A stretch of DNA of 64,000 bases from an uncultured Clostridium sp. (GTDB lineage Bacteria > Bacillota > Clostridia > Lachnospirales > Lachnospiraceae), in NCBI RefSeq assembly GCF_900547735.1, contig NZ_URHZ01000024.1:1-64000 (forward strand). The letters run 5' to 3'. The stretch's first letter is position 1; every line of letters starts with the position of its first letter. This document shows, piece after piece, positions 27,530-36,522 of the stretch. The notes beneath the pieces are model-generated. The model had not been told where the DNA came from. It did no database searches and saw nothing but the letters and a program-made list of their open reading frames with translations. The position numbers and the translations under genes are program-made.

Positions 27530-27721
27530 AAGTCTGCGGTTTTCACCCATCGGGGGGATTTTGGAAATCTGTATAAAACGTATCAGTATATTTTTGGAAC
27601 CTGGCTGCCGTCGGTGAAAGAGGAACTGGACGACAGGGAGGATTTTGAACAATATGAGAGGGCGGTAATATCACCCGATGATCCGGATAATGAGGTGAAA
27701 ATATATATTCTGGTAAAATGA
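27530..27721 (+). pseudogene. Fragment of an AraC/GyrI-like effector-binding regulator
   Basis: The conceptual product KSAVFTHRGDFGNLYKTYQY, then IFGTWLPSVKEELDDREDFE and SPDDPDNEVKIYI, is the C-terminal third of a GyrI-like small-molecule binding domain, as in AraC-type multidrug regulators. The DNA-binding part is absent. An in-frame GTG at 27458 allows a short 87-codon ORF, but the upstream 24 codons do not look like the family. It is most likely a remnant. Confidence 0.7.
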
Positions 27722-27759
27722 ATATTCCGGTAAAACAAACAGGGAGAAAGAGGGGATTT

Positions 27760-28323
27760 ATGATGAGTGGGATGTTGGAGTTTTCAAACAGAGAGGACTT
27801 TAGAAAATGGCTGAATGACAACTGCCTGACGGATGAAGGCTACTGGCTGCTGTTCGGCAAGGCCGGCGGTCCGAAAACGGTAAAGGCGGGGGAGGCGTTG
27901 GAGGAGGCCCTCTGCTTTGGCTGGATTGACGGGCAGATGCAGAGCATTGACGACAAAAGCTATAAAAAATATTTTGCAAAACGCAGAGAGAACAGCAAGT
28001 GGTCGGAAAAGAATAAGGCGCTGGCAGAAAAGCTTGAGAAGCAGGGCATTATGACCGATTACGGCAGGAAGAAAATAGAAGAGGCCAAAAAGAACGGCCA
28101 ATGGGATGCCCCCAAGGCGCCCGTGATTGGGGAGGAGGAGATTACGGCTCTTTCCGGGATTTTGAAAGAATATGAACCTGCATACAGCAACTTTCTTGCG
28201 ATGCCGCTATCGGTAAAGAAGACCTACACCCGTGCATATCTCGACGCGAAAACAGATGCGGGGCGGGAAAAACGCATTGCATGGATGGTTGACCGGCTGA
28301 ATAAAAACTTAAAGCCGATGTAG
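27760..28323 (+). CDS. YdeI/OmpD-associated family protein
   Basis: 187 residues. Family features are FSNREDFRKWLNDN, the GYWLLFGKAG segment, EALCFGWIDGQMQSIDD and YFAKRRENSKWSEKNK. YdeI-type proteins are small cytosolic proteins with a poorly defined role; some were linked to tolerance of antimicrobial peptides. The frame also has an ATG at 27718 overlapping the relic; I prefer the ATG at 27760 because of the nearby AGAGGGG. It is probably an independent gene, although the preceding relic may once have been its regulator. Confidence 0.82.
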   Translation: MMSGMLEFSNREDFRKWLNDNCLTDEGYWLLFGKAGGPKTVKAGEALEEALCFGWIDGQMQSIDDKSYKKYFAKRRENSKWSEKNKALAEKLEKQGIMTDYGRKKIEEAKKNGQWDAPKAPVIGEEEITALSGILKEYEPAYSNFLAMPLSVKKTYTRAYLDAKTDAGREKRIAWMVDRLNKNLKPM

Positions 28324-28344
28324 GAACTTTATTCTGTTAAGCGG

Positions 28345-28366
28345 CCGGAAATTGGGGAATTTCCGG
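28345..28366. promoter_or_regulatory. Perfect hairpin CCGGAAATT-GGGG-AATTTCCGG
   Basis: A 9-bp perfect stem with a 4-nt loop, 26 bp upstream of the sensor kinase start and 22 bp after the ydeI-like stop. No T-run follows. It could be a weak terminator, an operator or a translation-control hairpin. Confidence 0.5.
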
Positions 28367-28391
28367 GGGTGAGGGAAAAGAGAGAGGGAGT

Positions 28392-30455
28392 ATGAGACAG
28401 GGGAAAAACTGGAAAATAATATGGATTATGGCGACCGTGTTTTTATTGTGGGTAAATCCTGCCGTATTGCTGGCAGGAGAACCGGAAGAAGCACGGGAAA
28501 CAACGAAAATCAGGGTGGCATACTGCGAGAATATGCCGCCCTTTCAGTATACGGATGACATGGGCGGGGCTGCGGGAATGCATGTCGATATGATGGATGC
28601 CATGGCCGGAAAGCAGGGAATGGAGGTGGAATACCTGCCGTTCTCATCCCGGGAGGAATGCATTGCCGCCCTGGATGTCCGCGACGCCGATGCAGTGATG
28701 GGTTATCCGGTCAGCAATTATGACGGCAGAAAGTACCAGGCCACGGGAGAACTGTCAAAGGCGACAATCTACATGATTGTGAGGAAGGAAGCATCCGGCG
28801 GAAATGGAAAGAAGGCGGAAGAACTGTCACTTTCCCGGGCCGTATTTGAACTGGGTTCCATCGATTATGCCTATATGAAATCGATGGGAATCAAGGAGTA
28901 CATAGCGGCGGCCAGCCAGATGGGCGTGGCGGAGGCATTTATGAACGGCACGGCCGATATTGCGGTCGGAACCAGCGAGAGCCTCGAATACATTCTGAAC
29001 AGGAAAGGATTCAAAAATCAGTATAAAGTAATGCATGATCAGATTACATCGGTAGGCTATTCTATCCTCCTGAATCCGGACAACCAGCGCCTGCGGGCGA
29101 CACTGGACACGGAACTGGCGGAACTGAGGACCAGCGGGGAGTACGAAAAAATCTATAAAAAATGGATTACAAGCCGCGATCTTGACAGGGCCAGGGATAT
29201 GATATACAGGATTCTGGCGGTTGGAGGAATCGTAGTACTGGCTGCATTACTGATAATTGGAATTATCGCCCGCGTAAACAGGATGCTGCGGGAAAAGGTT
29301 GCGGAAAAAACAGAGGAGCTGCGTCATGCCAATGAACTGCTGGAGCGGCAGGTCGTGAGACTGCAAAACGAGAGCAGCCTGAGAAACCGCATTATCGAGG
29401 CTGTGCCTACGGGGATCCTGTTTCTGGACCGGAACTTCGGCGTTACGATGATGAATCCGGCGGCGCAGTCGATGTGCGGCGATTTTGAGCGGGAAGGAGA
29501 GGCGGGAAATGTAAAAGAGCTCCCATTGTTCGGCCGCCTAATGGAAGAACTTGATAAAATGATGATCTTGCCTCGCCGTCAGGAACAGCAGTCCTATCTT
29601 TTGACAATCACGGAGGGTGAAAATCAGCAGAAGTACCGCTGCTGGTTCCATTTCCTGAAGGATTATTCCGGCGGTATGCTGTTCATGGCGGAAAACGTTA
29701 CCAGTGAAGAACAGCACAGAAAAGAACAGTTTGAGAGGGAAAAGGCCCAGGTCCTGGGAAGGCTTGTGGCCGGAATCGCCCATGAGCTTAAAAATCCACT
29801 GATGAATCTGAAAACGGCGGTTTCCCTGATCCTGACCCAGGGAGACAGACCGGAGGTGAAGGAGGCCTTCGCACGTTTTATTCCGGAGGAAGTGGATCGG
29901 ATGAACCGGCTGGTGGAGGGACTGTTAAATTATTCCAGGCCCACGAGGGAGAAGTCGGAGGTGGTGCAGCTTGGCGAGATAGTGAATAACTGCCTGTATC
30001 TGACAAACATAACCGCCAGAGGAAACCGAATCCGGTTTTCCGTAGACCTGGATGAGACGCTCTTAATCCGTGTCCAAAAGGATCTGCTTCGCCAGTCCCT
30101 GATAAATATTCTGATTAACAGCGTCTGGTCGATTGAAAAGAAGCTGGCGGATTTCCCGGGTGACGAAAATTCGGAGCCGTCCATCGTTGTGAAGGTTTAC
30201 AGGGAAGAGTCATGGGCCTGCCTGTCCGTGTTCGACAGGGGCATTGGAATGAATGCCAGGGAGCTGAGACGCTGTACCGATCCTTTTTTTACAACGAAAA
30301 AGGCCGGTACAGGGCTGGGACTTGCTCTTACCAGGCAGTTTGTGGAGGAAAACGGAGGAACACTGACGATCGAAAGCGAGGCCGGTGTATATACGGAAAT
30401 ATTGATTCGGTTCAGGAGGTATGAGGAAGATGAAAAACAGTATTCTGATCATTGA
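28392..30455 (+). CDS. Sensor histidine kinase with extracytoplasmic solute-binding (SBP_bac_3) domain
   Basis: 687 residues. A signal peptide/anchor (about 10-30) precedes a family-3 solute-binding domain (about 40-258: KIRVAYCENMPPFQYTD, VRDADAVMGYPVSNYDGRK). The membrane helix MIYRILAVGGIVVLAALLII is at about 272-292, followed by a coiled coil, a PAS domain (about 335-440), HisKA with His about 463 in GIAHELKNPL, and HATPase_c ending in FFTTKKAGTGLGLAL. It senses a small molecule outside the cell directly and phosphorylates the NtrC-type regulator encoded next, whose ATG overlaps its end by 26 nt. The downstream peptide-type ABC operon suggests the ligand is an amino-acid or peptide derivative. 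Confidence 0.94.
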   Translation: MRQGKNWKIIWIMATVFLLWVNPAVLLAGEPEEARETTKIRVAYCENMPPFQYTDDMGGAAGMHVDMMDAMAGKQGMEVEYLPFSSREECIAALDVRDADAVMGYPVSNYDGRKYQATGELSKATIYMIVRKEASGGNGKKAEELSLSRAVFELGSIDYAYMKSMGIKEYIAAASQMGVAEAFMNGTADIAVGTSESLEYILNRKGFKNQYKVMHDQITSVGYSILLNPDNQRLRATLDTELAELRTSGEYEKIYKKWITSRDLDRARDMIYRILAVGGIVVLAALLIIGIIARVNRMLREKVAEKTEELRHANELLERQVVRLQNESSLRNRIIEAVPTGILFLDRNFGVTMMNPAAQSMCGDFEREGEAGNVKELPLFGRLMEELDKMMILPRRQEQQSYLLTITEGENQQKYRCWFHFLKDYSGGMLFMAENVTSEEQHRKEQFEREKAQVLGRLVAGIAHELKNPLMNLKTAVSLILTQGDRPEVKEAFARFIPEEVDRMNRLVEGLLNYSRPTREKSEVVQLGEIVNNCLYLTNITARGNRIRFSVDLDETLLIRVQKDLLRQSLINILINSVWSIEKKLADFPGDENSEPSIVVKVYREESWACLSVFDRGIGMNARELRRCTDPFFTTKKAGTGLGLALTRQFVEENGGTLTIESEAGVYTEILIRFRRYEEDEKQYSDH

Positions 30456-31785
30456 TGATGAACTTAGCATGTGCACGCTCCTGAGCCTGGCGCTCGGCCA
30501 GGAGTATGATGTGCACTATGCCACCACAGCCCAGGAGGGGATCAAATATGTGAAGGAGAAGAAGGTGGACCTGATCCTTCTGGATTTGATGATAGGAAGC
30601 AGCGACGGGATCGATGTGCTGAAACAGATAAAGAAGGAGAACGGCAGCGTTTCGGTCATTATGATGACTGCCTACGGGAGTATTCCCACATCGGTGGAGG
30701 CTATCCAAAACGGTGCATTTACCTATCTTGTGAAACCGCTTGATATCGACGAACTGAACGTGTTTATCAAGCAGGCGTTGGATGTAAAGCATTTAAATGA
30801 TCAGTGTGAATATCTGACGGAAGAGCTGAAGGGGTACTACGGCTACCATAAGATTATTGGAAAAAGCCCTGCAATCCAGAAGGTTTTTGATATGATAGAG
30901 CGGCTCAAGGATGTGGACACCAGTGTAATGATTTATGGGGAGAGCGGGACCGGCAAGGAACTGGCGGCCCAGGCGCTGCACCAGTTGGGGCGGAGGGCGA
31001 AGAACCGTTTTGTGGCAATCAACTGTGCGGCAATCCCGGAGAGTCTTCTGGAGGAAGAGATGTTCGGCCATAAGAGGGGCTCCTTTACCGGAGCCGTGCA
31101 GGACAAAAAGGGAAAATTCGAAGTAGCCGATAAGGGAACTATTTTTCTCGACGAGATTGGTGATATGCCGCTGGGGCTCCAGGGAAAACTGCTGCGCGCG
31201 CTGCAGCAGAAGGAATTTTCACCGCTTGGCAGCAATGAGGTGCGTAAACTGGATGTGCGGATTGTGGCTGCCACCAACCGCGACCTGGAATCTATGGTGC
31301 ATGCCGGGACATTCAGGGAGGACTTGTATTACCGGCTGAATGTGATCAGTATTACGATGCCGCCTCTGAGGGAACGGCGGGAAGATATTCCGCTGCTCGG
31401 CAGTCATTTTCTGCGGCAGTTTGAGAAAGAACAGAACCGGGAAAAACTGACGCTCAGCCCGGAGGCCGAGTCGCTTCTGATGGAGTATGATTTTCCGGGA
31501 AACGTCAGGCAGCTTTCCAATATTCTTGAATATGCGGTGATTCTGTCGCATAGCGGGCGCATTGAGGCGGAAGACTTGCCGGATGCGGTTCGCAAGGGGA
31601 AGACGGCCGCGGCAGCAGTGAATCTGCCGGGCAGCCGTCTGGCAGGTATGACAATCAGAGAAGTGGAGGAGATTATGATCCGGGAGGCACTGAAACGGAA
31701 CAATGGACGGAGAGAGCAGACGGCCCAGGAGCTGGGAATTAGTATGAGAGGCCTGTTTAATAAGATTAAGGAATACGATATATAA
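30430..31785 (+). CDS. Sigma-54-dependent response regulator (NtrC/AtoC type)
   Basis: 451 residues. The receiver domain has the phospho-acceptor Asp in LILLDLMIG near residue 54. The AAA+ domain shows Walker A GESGTGKE (about 170), the sigma-54 contact loop as GSFTGA (Ser for the first Ala is tolerated), Walker B IFLDEIGDMPL and DFPGNVRQL. The C-terminal Fis-type HTH is RREQTAQELGISMRGLFNKI. An ATG at 30421 touches the AGGAGG site, so the ATG at 30430 is chosen. Partner of the kinase just upstream. A canonical -24/-12 promoter 120 bp downstream indicates it activates the dpp-like operon. Confidence 0.95.
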   Translation: MKNSILIIDDELSMCTLLSLALGQEYDVHYATTAQEGIKYVKEKKVDLILLDLMIGSSDGIDVLKQIKKENGSVSVIMMTAYGSIPTSVEAIQNGAFTYLVKPLDIDELNVFIKQALDVKHLNDQCEYLTEELKGYYGYHKIIGKSPAIQKVFDMIERLKDVDTSVMIYGESGTGKELAAQALHQLGRRAKNRFVAINCAAIPESLLEEEMFGHKRGSFTGAVQDKKGKFEVADKGTIFLDEIGDMPLGLQGKLLRALQQKEFSPLGSNEVRKLDVRIVAATNRDLESMVHAGTFREDLYYRLNVISITMPPLRERREDIPLLGSHFLRQFEKEQNREKLTLSPEAESLLMEYDFPGNVRQLSNILEYAVILSHSGRIEAEDLPDAVRKGKTAAAAVNLPGSRLAGMTIREVEEIMIREALKRNNGRREQTAQELGISMRGLFNKIKEYDI

Positions 31786-31790
31786 GATAT

Positions 31791-31839
31791 CCGGCAAATT
31801 TTGCCTGTGAAAACAGGAAAAATTTGCCGGTTTTCTTTT
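31791..31839 (+). terminator. Terminator after the NtrC-type regulator
   Basis: The 17-bp stem CCGGCAAATTTTGCCTG/CAGGAAAAATTTGCCGG has one mismatch and is followed by TTTTCTTTT. It isolates the two-component genes from the operon they control. Confidence 0.9.
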
Positions 31840-31857
31840 GGAACGGAATTATTTGCA

Positions 31858-31881
31858 GCCGGAAAAGAACGGTTTTTCGGC
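31858..31881. promoter_or_regulatory. Candidate activator-binding dyad upstream of the sigma-54 promoter
   Basis: GCCGGAAAAG-N4-GTTTTTCGGC is an imperfect inverted repeat ending about 20 bp before the -24 element. A further CGGCAAAATCCGG overlaps its right side. The terminator stem just upstream carries similar GCCGG-AT-rich words, so the true enhancer may be either. Confidence 0.4.
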
Positions 31882-31902
31882 AAAATCCGGCATATGTAAA
31901 GT

Positions 31903-31917
31903 TGGCACAAAACTTGC
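31903..31917 (+). promoter_or_regulatory. Sigma-54 (-24/-12) promoter of the dpp-like operon
   Basis: TGGCAC-N5-TTGC, with GG and GC 10 bp apart, a perfect match to the sigma-54 consensus. The core GTTGGCACAAAACTTGCTTT plus one further A (21 bp) is repeated exactly on the minus strand before the esterase operon at 60.17 kb. It lies between the NtrC-type regulator and the first operon gene. Confidence 0.93.
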
Positions 31918-31984
31918 TTTATTTATAGACAAGAGGAAAAGATAAATGATGAAACACTATCAGACAAAAAATCAGGAGGTTACT

Positions 31985-33553
31985 ATGATGAGAAAAAATG
32001 TTTCCCTTAAGGTGCGTGTATTCTGTACTGCGCTTGCGTTATCGACTCTCGTGGGATGTCAGAGCGCCCCGTCCACGGATACCGGCCAGACGGCGGCTCC
32101 ATCCCAGGGGCAGAGTTCTTCCGGCGGATACAAGGATGAGATTGTATTTGCGCCCAAGCTCAGTTTTGACACGATGGATGTACAAAACTGCGTTTCCACG
32201 TCTACCAAGAGTGTTTATATCTGGGTGTATAACACGCTGGTTGAGAAAGATACCGGGACCAATACGCTGGCTCCGTCCCTGGCCGAATCCTGGGAACAGG
32301 TTTCCGACACAGTTTGGGAATTCAAGCTGCGCCAGAGAGTCAAATTCCATAATGGTTCGGACTTTACGGCAAAGGACGTAAAATTCACCTATGAACGGGG
32401 AAAGACACAGGGAGCCAGCAAGCCGAGACTGGATTCCATGGAGAGTGTGGAAGTGGTTGACGATTATACGGTCCGGATTACCCTGAACCAGCCGGACATG
32501 GATTTCATTTACAAAATCACGGATCCGAATCTGGTGATTCTCTCCCAGGAGGCATTTGACACGATGAGTGAGGAGGAGGCCAACCAGATCGGCACGGGAG
32601 CGTACCGGTATGAGGAATGGAAACACGGAGAGTACGTATCCGTAACCGCCAATCCCGATTACTGGGGCGGAGAGCCAAAGACAAGGCGCATTGTGGTCCG
32701 TACCATCCCGGAGGAGGCGGCCAGGCTGATTGCCCTCCAGACGGGGGAGGTGGATATGATCCAGAGCCCGGCATCCACGGATCTTGGATATATTGCGGAT
32801 GACCCGAAGCTGACGCTGGCACAGTACCCAAGCAGTACGGTCCGTTATCTCGGTCTGAATACGACGGAAGCGCCGTTTGACAATCCCAAAGTCCGTCAGG
32901 CCGTCGCTTATGCCATCAACAGGGACGAACTGATCGCCGCCGTTTACCAGGGTAACGCCATGGAGATGCGCAACGTCATGCATCCCGACAATGAATTTTT
33001 CACCGAAGTGGAAGGTTACTCCTATAATGCCGAGAAGGCAAAATCACTTCTTGAGGAGGCAGGATATGCGGACGGCTTTACCATTAACATGATCAGCAAC
33101 CAGGCGGTAAACGACGTAGCGATCTGTACGATTGTCCAGTCACAGCTTGCAAAGTTCGGAATTACCGTCAACCTTCAATCTATGGAAAGCGCCACATTCA
33201 ACGCGGCAATTGCAGAGGGAAAAGGCTACCAGCTTATGGTCAGCGGCTGGAGCGGATATACAATCGGACCGGACAATGCGCTGAGAAGTATTCTGCATAC
33301 GGACGGGCGCATCAACTACACGAATGTCAGCGATCCGTATATTGATAAAACTCTGGACGAAGCCAGGATAATTTCAGATCCTGATGAGCGTAAGGCACTT
33401 TACGGTGAGCTGGAGGAATATATGACAAATCTGGCCGCATTCTATCCGATAGCGGTGGAGATGCTGGATTTGGGAATGAAAGCGGATGTTCAGGGCATGA
33501 CACTGCCAAATGGAGCAATTCTGGATTTCAGGAACGTTTATATTCCGCAGTGA
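31985..33553 (+). CDS. ABC transporter solute-binding lipoprotein, family 5 (DppA/OppA)
   Basis: 522 residues. The lipoprotein signal ends at STLVGC, then a Gln/Ser/Pro-rich linker. Family-5 blocks are FAPKLSFDTMDVQNC, LAPSLAESWEQVSDTVWEFK, FHNGSDFTAKDVKFTYER, GTGAYRYEEW and VRQAVAYAINRDELI. It binds dipeptides, oligopeptides or related ligands for the permease encoded downstream. The frame opens at 31946, but AGGAGG precedes the tandem ATG codons at 31985 and 31988; either could be used. It is the first gene of the sigma-54 operon. Confidence 0.94.
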   Translation: MMRKNVSLKVRVFCTALALSTLVGCQSAPSTDTGQTAAPSQGQSSSGGYKDEIVFAPKLSFDTMDVQNCVSTSTKSVYIWVYNTLVEKDTGTNTLAPSLAESWEQVSDTVWEFKLRQRVKFHNGSDFTAKDVKFTYERGKTQGASKPRLDSMESVEVVDDYTVRITLNQPDMDFIYKITDPNLVILSQEAFDTMSEEEANQIGTGAYRYEEWKHGEYVSVTANPDYWGGEPKTRRIVVRTIPEEAARLIALQTGEVDMIQSPASTDLGYIADDPKLTLAQYPSSTVRYLGLNTTEAPFDNPKVRQAVAYAINRDELIAAVYQGNAMEMRNVMHPDNEFFTEVEGYSYNAEKAKSLLEEAGYADGFTINMISNQAVNDVAICTIVQSQLAKFGITVNLQSMESATFNAAIAEGKGYQLMVSGWSGYTIGPDNALRSILHTDGRINYTNVSDPYIDKTLDEARIISDPDERKALYGELEEYMTNLAAFYPIAVEMLDLGMKADVQGMTLPNGAILDFRNVYIPQ

Positions 33554-33579
33554 CGGCCTGCAGCATAAAAGCCGAAGCC

Positions 33580-33607
33580 GCCTGCATCCTTGTAGCGGGA
33601 TGCAGGC
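33580..33607 (+). promoter_or_regulatory. Intercistronic hairpin after the binding-protein gene
   Basis: GCCTGCATCC/GGATGCAGGC, 10 bp perfect, 8-nt loop, without a strong T-run. Such stems between a binding protein and its permease commonly protect the upstream mRNA and let the binding protein be made in excess. Confidence 0.65.
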
Positions 33608-33635
33608 AGGCTTAAATATACAAAGGAGGTAGCAA

Positions 33636-34565
33636 ATGATCCGTTACGTTATAAAACGCTGTCTGCTTCTGATACCAATTCTGATTGCTGTTTCTTTCGT
33701 CGTTTATTTTATTGTGGATTTGGCGCCGGGGGACTCGGTGGACGTCAATATGGGACAGGAACTTTCCGTGGAGGAAAAAGAGGAGCTCCGCGAGGAGATG
33801 GGGTTAAATGATCCCGTTGTGATACGGTATGCGAGATATATGGGGAATCTTCTGAAAGGAGATCTGGGGCATTCTTCCTCCACCAATGAGCCGGTGTTTG
33901 AGATGTACATGAGCCGGTTGCCGGCCACGATACAGCTTGCATTCTGGGGGATTTTCGTGGCGCTCCTCATCGCGATTCCGTTTGGAGTGATTGCCGCCAC
34001 CAGACAAAATACCTGGGCGGACACTTCTAGCATGATACTAGGACTTCTCGGCCTTTCCATTCCCAACTTCTGGCTGGGGCTGCTGCTCATCATTGCATTT
34101 TCACTGCATCTTCATCTGTTTCCGTCGTTCGGAAACGAATCGTGGAACAGCATCATTCTTCCGGCGATTACGGTAGGCACAGGCCAGGCCGCCCTGCTGA
34201 TCAGGACAACGCGTTCCTCCATGCTGGAAGTTATCAGGCAGGACTATCTGAGAACGGCAAGGGCAAAGGGAGTCAGTGAAAAAGAGGTTATCTATCACCA
34301 TGCGCTCCGCAACGCCCTGATTCCGATAATTACGGCCGCGGGCACCCAGCTCAGTGTGGCCTTGGGCGGAGCCGTAGTCACGGAGAGCGTGTTTGCATGG
34401 CCGGGAATCGGAAGAATGACGATCGACGCAATTTACGCAAGGGATGAGGTGACGGTGGTAGGTTGCATCATGCTGACCACGATGCTGGCCAGTGTGCTGA
34501 TGCTGTTTATCGATATTATCTATGCGTTTGTGGATCCAAGGATCCGCGCCCGCTATTCGAGGTGA
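33636..34565 (+). CDS. Dipeptide/oligopeptide ABC transporter permease (DppB-like)
   Basis: 309 residues with six membrane helices. It starts MIRYVIKRCLLLIPILIAVSFVVYFI. The periplasmic loop follows the first helix (GLNDPVVIRYARYMGNLLKGDLG). The EAA coupling loop is YLRTARAKGVSEKEVIYHHALRNALIP, and the family end is FAFVDPRIRARY-like (YAFVDPRIRARYSR). Good AGGAGG. It forms the membrane channel with the next gene product. Confidence 0.94.
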   Translation: MIRYVIKRCLLLIPILIAVSFVVYFIVDLAPGDSVDVNMGQELSVEEKEELREEMGLNDPVVIRYARYMGNLLKGDLGHSSSTNEPVFEMYMSRLPATIQLAFWGIFVALLIAIPFGVIAATRQNTWADTSSMILGLLGLSIPNFWLGLLLIIAFSLHLHLFPSFGNESWNSIILPAITVGTGQAALLIRTTRSSMLEVIRQDYLRTARAKGVSEKEVIYHHALRNALIPIITAAGTQLSVALGGAVVTESVFAWPGIGRMTIDAIYARDEVTVVGCIMLTTMLASVLMLFIDIIYAFVDPRIRARYSR

Positions 34566-34602
34566 CGGAGAAACAGGAAATTTGGAAGACAGGGGTGAAC
34601 TT

Positions 34603-35502
34603 ATGTTGACTGCAAAAAAGAAAACGCCGGATGCCGGGCCGGAAGAATTTGAGAAAATTGGGATCTGGGCTGAAATATGGCGGGATTATAAAAAAAATAA
34701 AGGAGCGATGGCGGGACTCACCATCATTGCCCTGATTATCGGAGTGGCCATTCTGGCGGAGTTTCTGTTTGACTACTCCACCCAGGTAGTGGGGATCGAT
34801 ATTGTAAATGCCCTGAAACCTCCCTCGGCGCAGCACATCTTCGGCACGGACCAGTACGGCCGTGATATAGCCGTGCGGATTCTGTACGGGGCCAGATACT
34901 CGCTGGCCGTCGGCATCTGTGCCGTTATGGTATCCGTTCTGATTGGTTCCGGGCTTGGAATTCTGGCCGGGTACTACGGCGGAATTACTGAGACACTGAT
35001 TATGAGAATCATGGATGTAATCAGCCCGATTCCCAGCCTGCTCCTCGCCATCTGTATTTCGACTGCGTTTGGACAGAGCATCGGCGTGCTGATGCTGGCA
35101 ATCGGAATTGTGAGCGTACCGCCCTTTGCCCAGGTGGCGCGTGCGTCGGTCCTCACAATCCGGGAGCAGGAATTCATCGAGGCGGCAAGGGCATCCGGAG
35201 CAAGGGAGTATCAGATTATTCTCTTTCATGTGGTTCCCAATGCGCTGTCCCCGATTATCGTACAGAGTACAATGCGCGTGGCGTCCGCAATTATTACGGC
35301 CTCGTCTCTGAGCTTTCTGGGGCTGGGCGTTCCGACGCCGATGCCGGAGTGGGGAGGCATGCTGTCGGACGGGCGGCTGTTCATCCGCGATTACAGCTAC
35401 ATGACCCTGTTTCCGGGCCTTGCCATCATGATTACCGTGCTTGCCATCAACCTGATTGGAGACGGAATGCGTGATGCAATGGATCCCAGGCTGAAACGAT
35501 AG
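34603..35502 (+). CDS. Dipeptide/oligopeptide ABC transporter permease (DppC-like)
   Basis: 299 residues with an N-terminal cytosolic segment, then six helices. Family features are FGTDQYGRDIAVRILYGARYSL, SVPPFAQVARASVLTIREQEFIEAARASGAREYQII (EAA loop), and the C-terminus INLIGDGMRDAMDPRLKR. The frame is open upstream inside the dppB-like gene, but the ATG at 34603 has AGGGGTG about 6 nt before it and gives a normal DppC length. Confidence 0.94.
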   Translation: MLTAKKKTPDAGPEEFEKIGIWAEIWRDYKKNKGAMAGLTIIALIIGVAILAEFLFDYSTQVVGIDIVNALKPPSAQHIFGTDQYGRDIAVRILYGARYSLAVGICAVMVSVLIGSGLGILAGYYGGITETLIMRIMDVISPIPSLLLAICISTAFGQSIGVLMLAIGIVSVPPFAQVARASVLTIREQEFIEAARASGAREYQIILFHVVPNALSPIIVQSTMRVASAIITASSLSFLGLGVPTPMPEWGGMLSDGRLFIRDYSYMTLFPGLAIMITVLAINLIGDGMRDAMDPRLKR

Positions 35503-35514
35503 GAGGTGATAAGC

Positions 35515-36522
35515 ATGAGTGACGGCAAAATGGTCTTAAATATGGAAAACCTGGTCGTGCAGTACGAGACGGAAAGCGGCATTGTGCACGCAGTGAACGG
35601 AATCGATATGCAACTCGGACAAAAGGAGGCGCTGGGCCTGGTTGGAGAAACCGGGGCGGGCAAGACGACGGCGGCTCTGGCAATGCTCAACCTGGTGCCG
35701 GATCCTCCGGGCCGCATCTGTGAGGGAAGAATAGAGGTGGACGGTCAGGATATTCTCACAATGGATGATAAAAAGCTGGAAGAAATCAGGGGAAAAGATG
35801 TCTCAATGATCTTCCAGGATCCGATGACCGCCCTGAACCCCGTGTTCACAGTGGGGGAGCAGATAGCGGAGAGCATCCGTATCCACGAGGGAATCAGCGT
35901 GAAGGATTCCATGGCGAGAGCCAGGGAGATGCTTGAAATCGTAGGGATACCGGGAACGCGGGCAGGGGATTATCCTCACCAGTTATCGGGCGGGATGAAA
36001 CAGAGGGTGGTGATTGCCATTGCCCTGGCCTGTCATGCCAAGCTTCTGATTGCGGACGAACCGACGACGGCCCTGGACGTGACGATACAGGCCCAGGTTC
36101 TGGAGCTGGTGAAAGACTACCGGGAAAAATACGACACTTCGATGATATTAATCACCCATGACCTGGGAATCGTGGCGGATGTATGCGATAAGGTGGCGGT
36201 GATGTACGCAGGAAATATCGTGGAACAGGGGACGCTGGAGGATGTATTTAACCATACAAAACATCCGTATACGGAGGGGCTGTTCAATTCCCTTCCCAAC
36301 ATCAAGGAAAGAAGGGCAAAACTGACCCCGATACCGGGAATGATGCCGGATCCGACCAGACTGCCCTCTGGCTGCGTCTTTGCTCCCCGATGCGCCTATG
36401 CGGTGGAACAGTGTACATGCCGTACCCAGCAGAGCCGTTATATCAGCGGCACCCATATGGTGCGCTGCTCCCGCTACGACGAGCCGGGATTTTCCATAGA
36501 AAGGGGGAAGGGCGTTGAGTGA
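35515..36522 (+). CDS. ABC transporter ATP-binding protein (DppD/OppD-like)
   Basis: 335 residues. Walker A GETGAGKTT, signature LSGGMKQRV, Walker B LLIADEPTTALD, H-loop LITHDLG. The OppD/DppD C-terminal domain contains the Cys-rich block CVFAPRCAYAVEQCTC, which in this family often binds an iron-sulfur cluster. The GTG at 35506 overlaps the AGGAGG site, so the ATG at 35515 (8-nt gap) is the start. It powers import together with the next gene product. Confidence 0.94.
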   Translation: MSDGKMVLNMENLVVQYETESGIVHAVNGIDMQLGQKEALGLVGETGAGKTTAALAMLNLVPDPPGRICEGRIEVDGQDILTMDDKKLEEIRGKDVSMIFQDPMTALNPVFTVGEQIAESIRIHEGISVKDSMARAREMLEIVGIPGTRAGDYPHQLSGGMKQRVVIAIALACHAKLLIADEPTTALDVTIQAQVLELVKDYREKYDTSMILITHDLGIVADVCDKVAVMYAGNIVEQGTLEDVFNHTKHPYTEGLFNSLPNIKERRAKLTPIPGMMPDPTRLPSGCVFAPRCAYAVEQCTCRTQQSRYISGTHMVRCSRYDEPGFSIERGKGVE

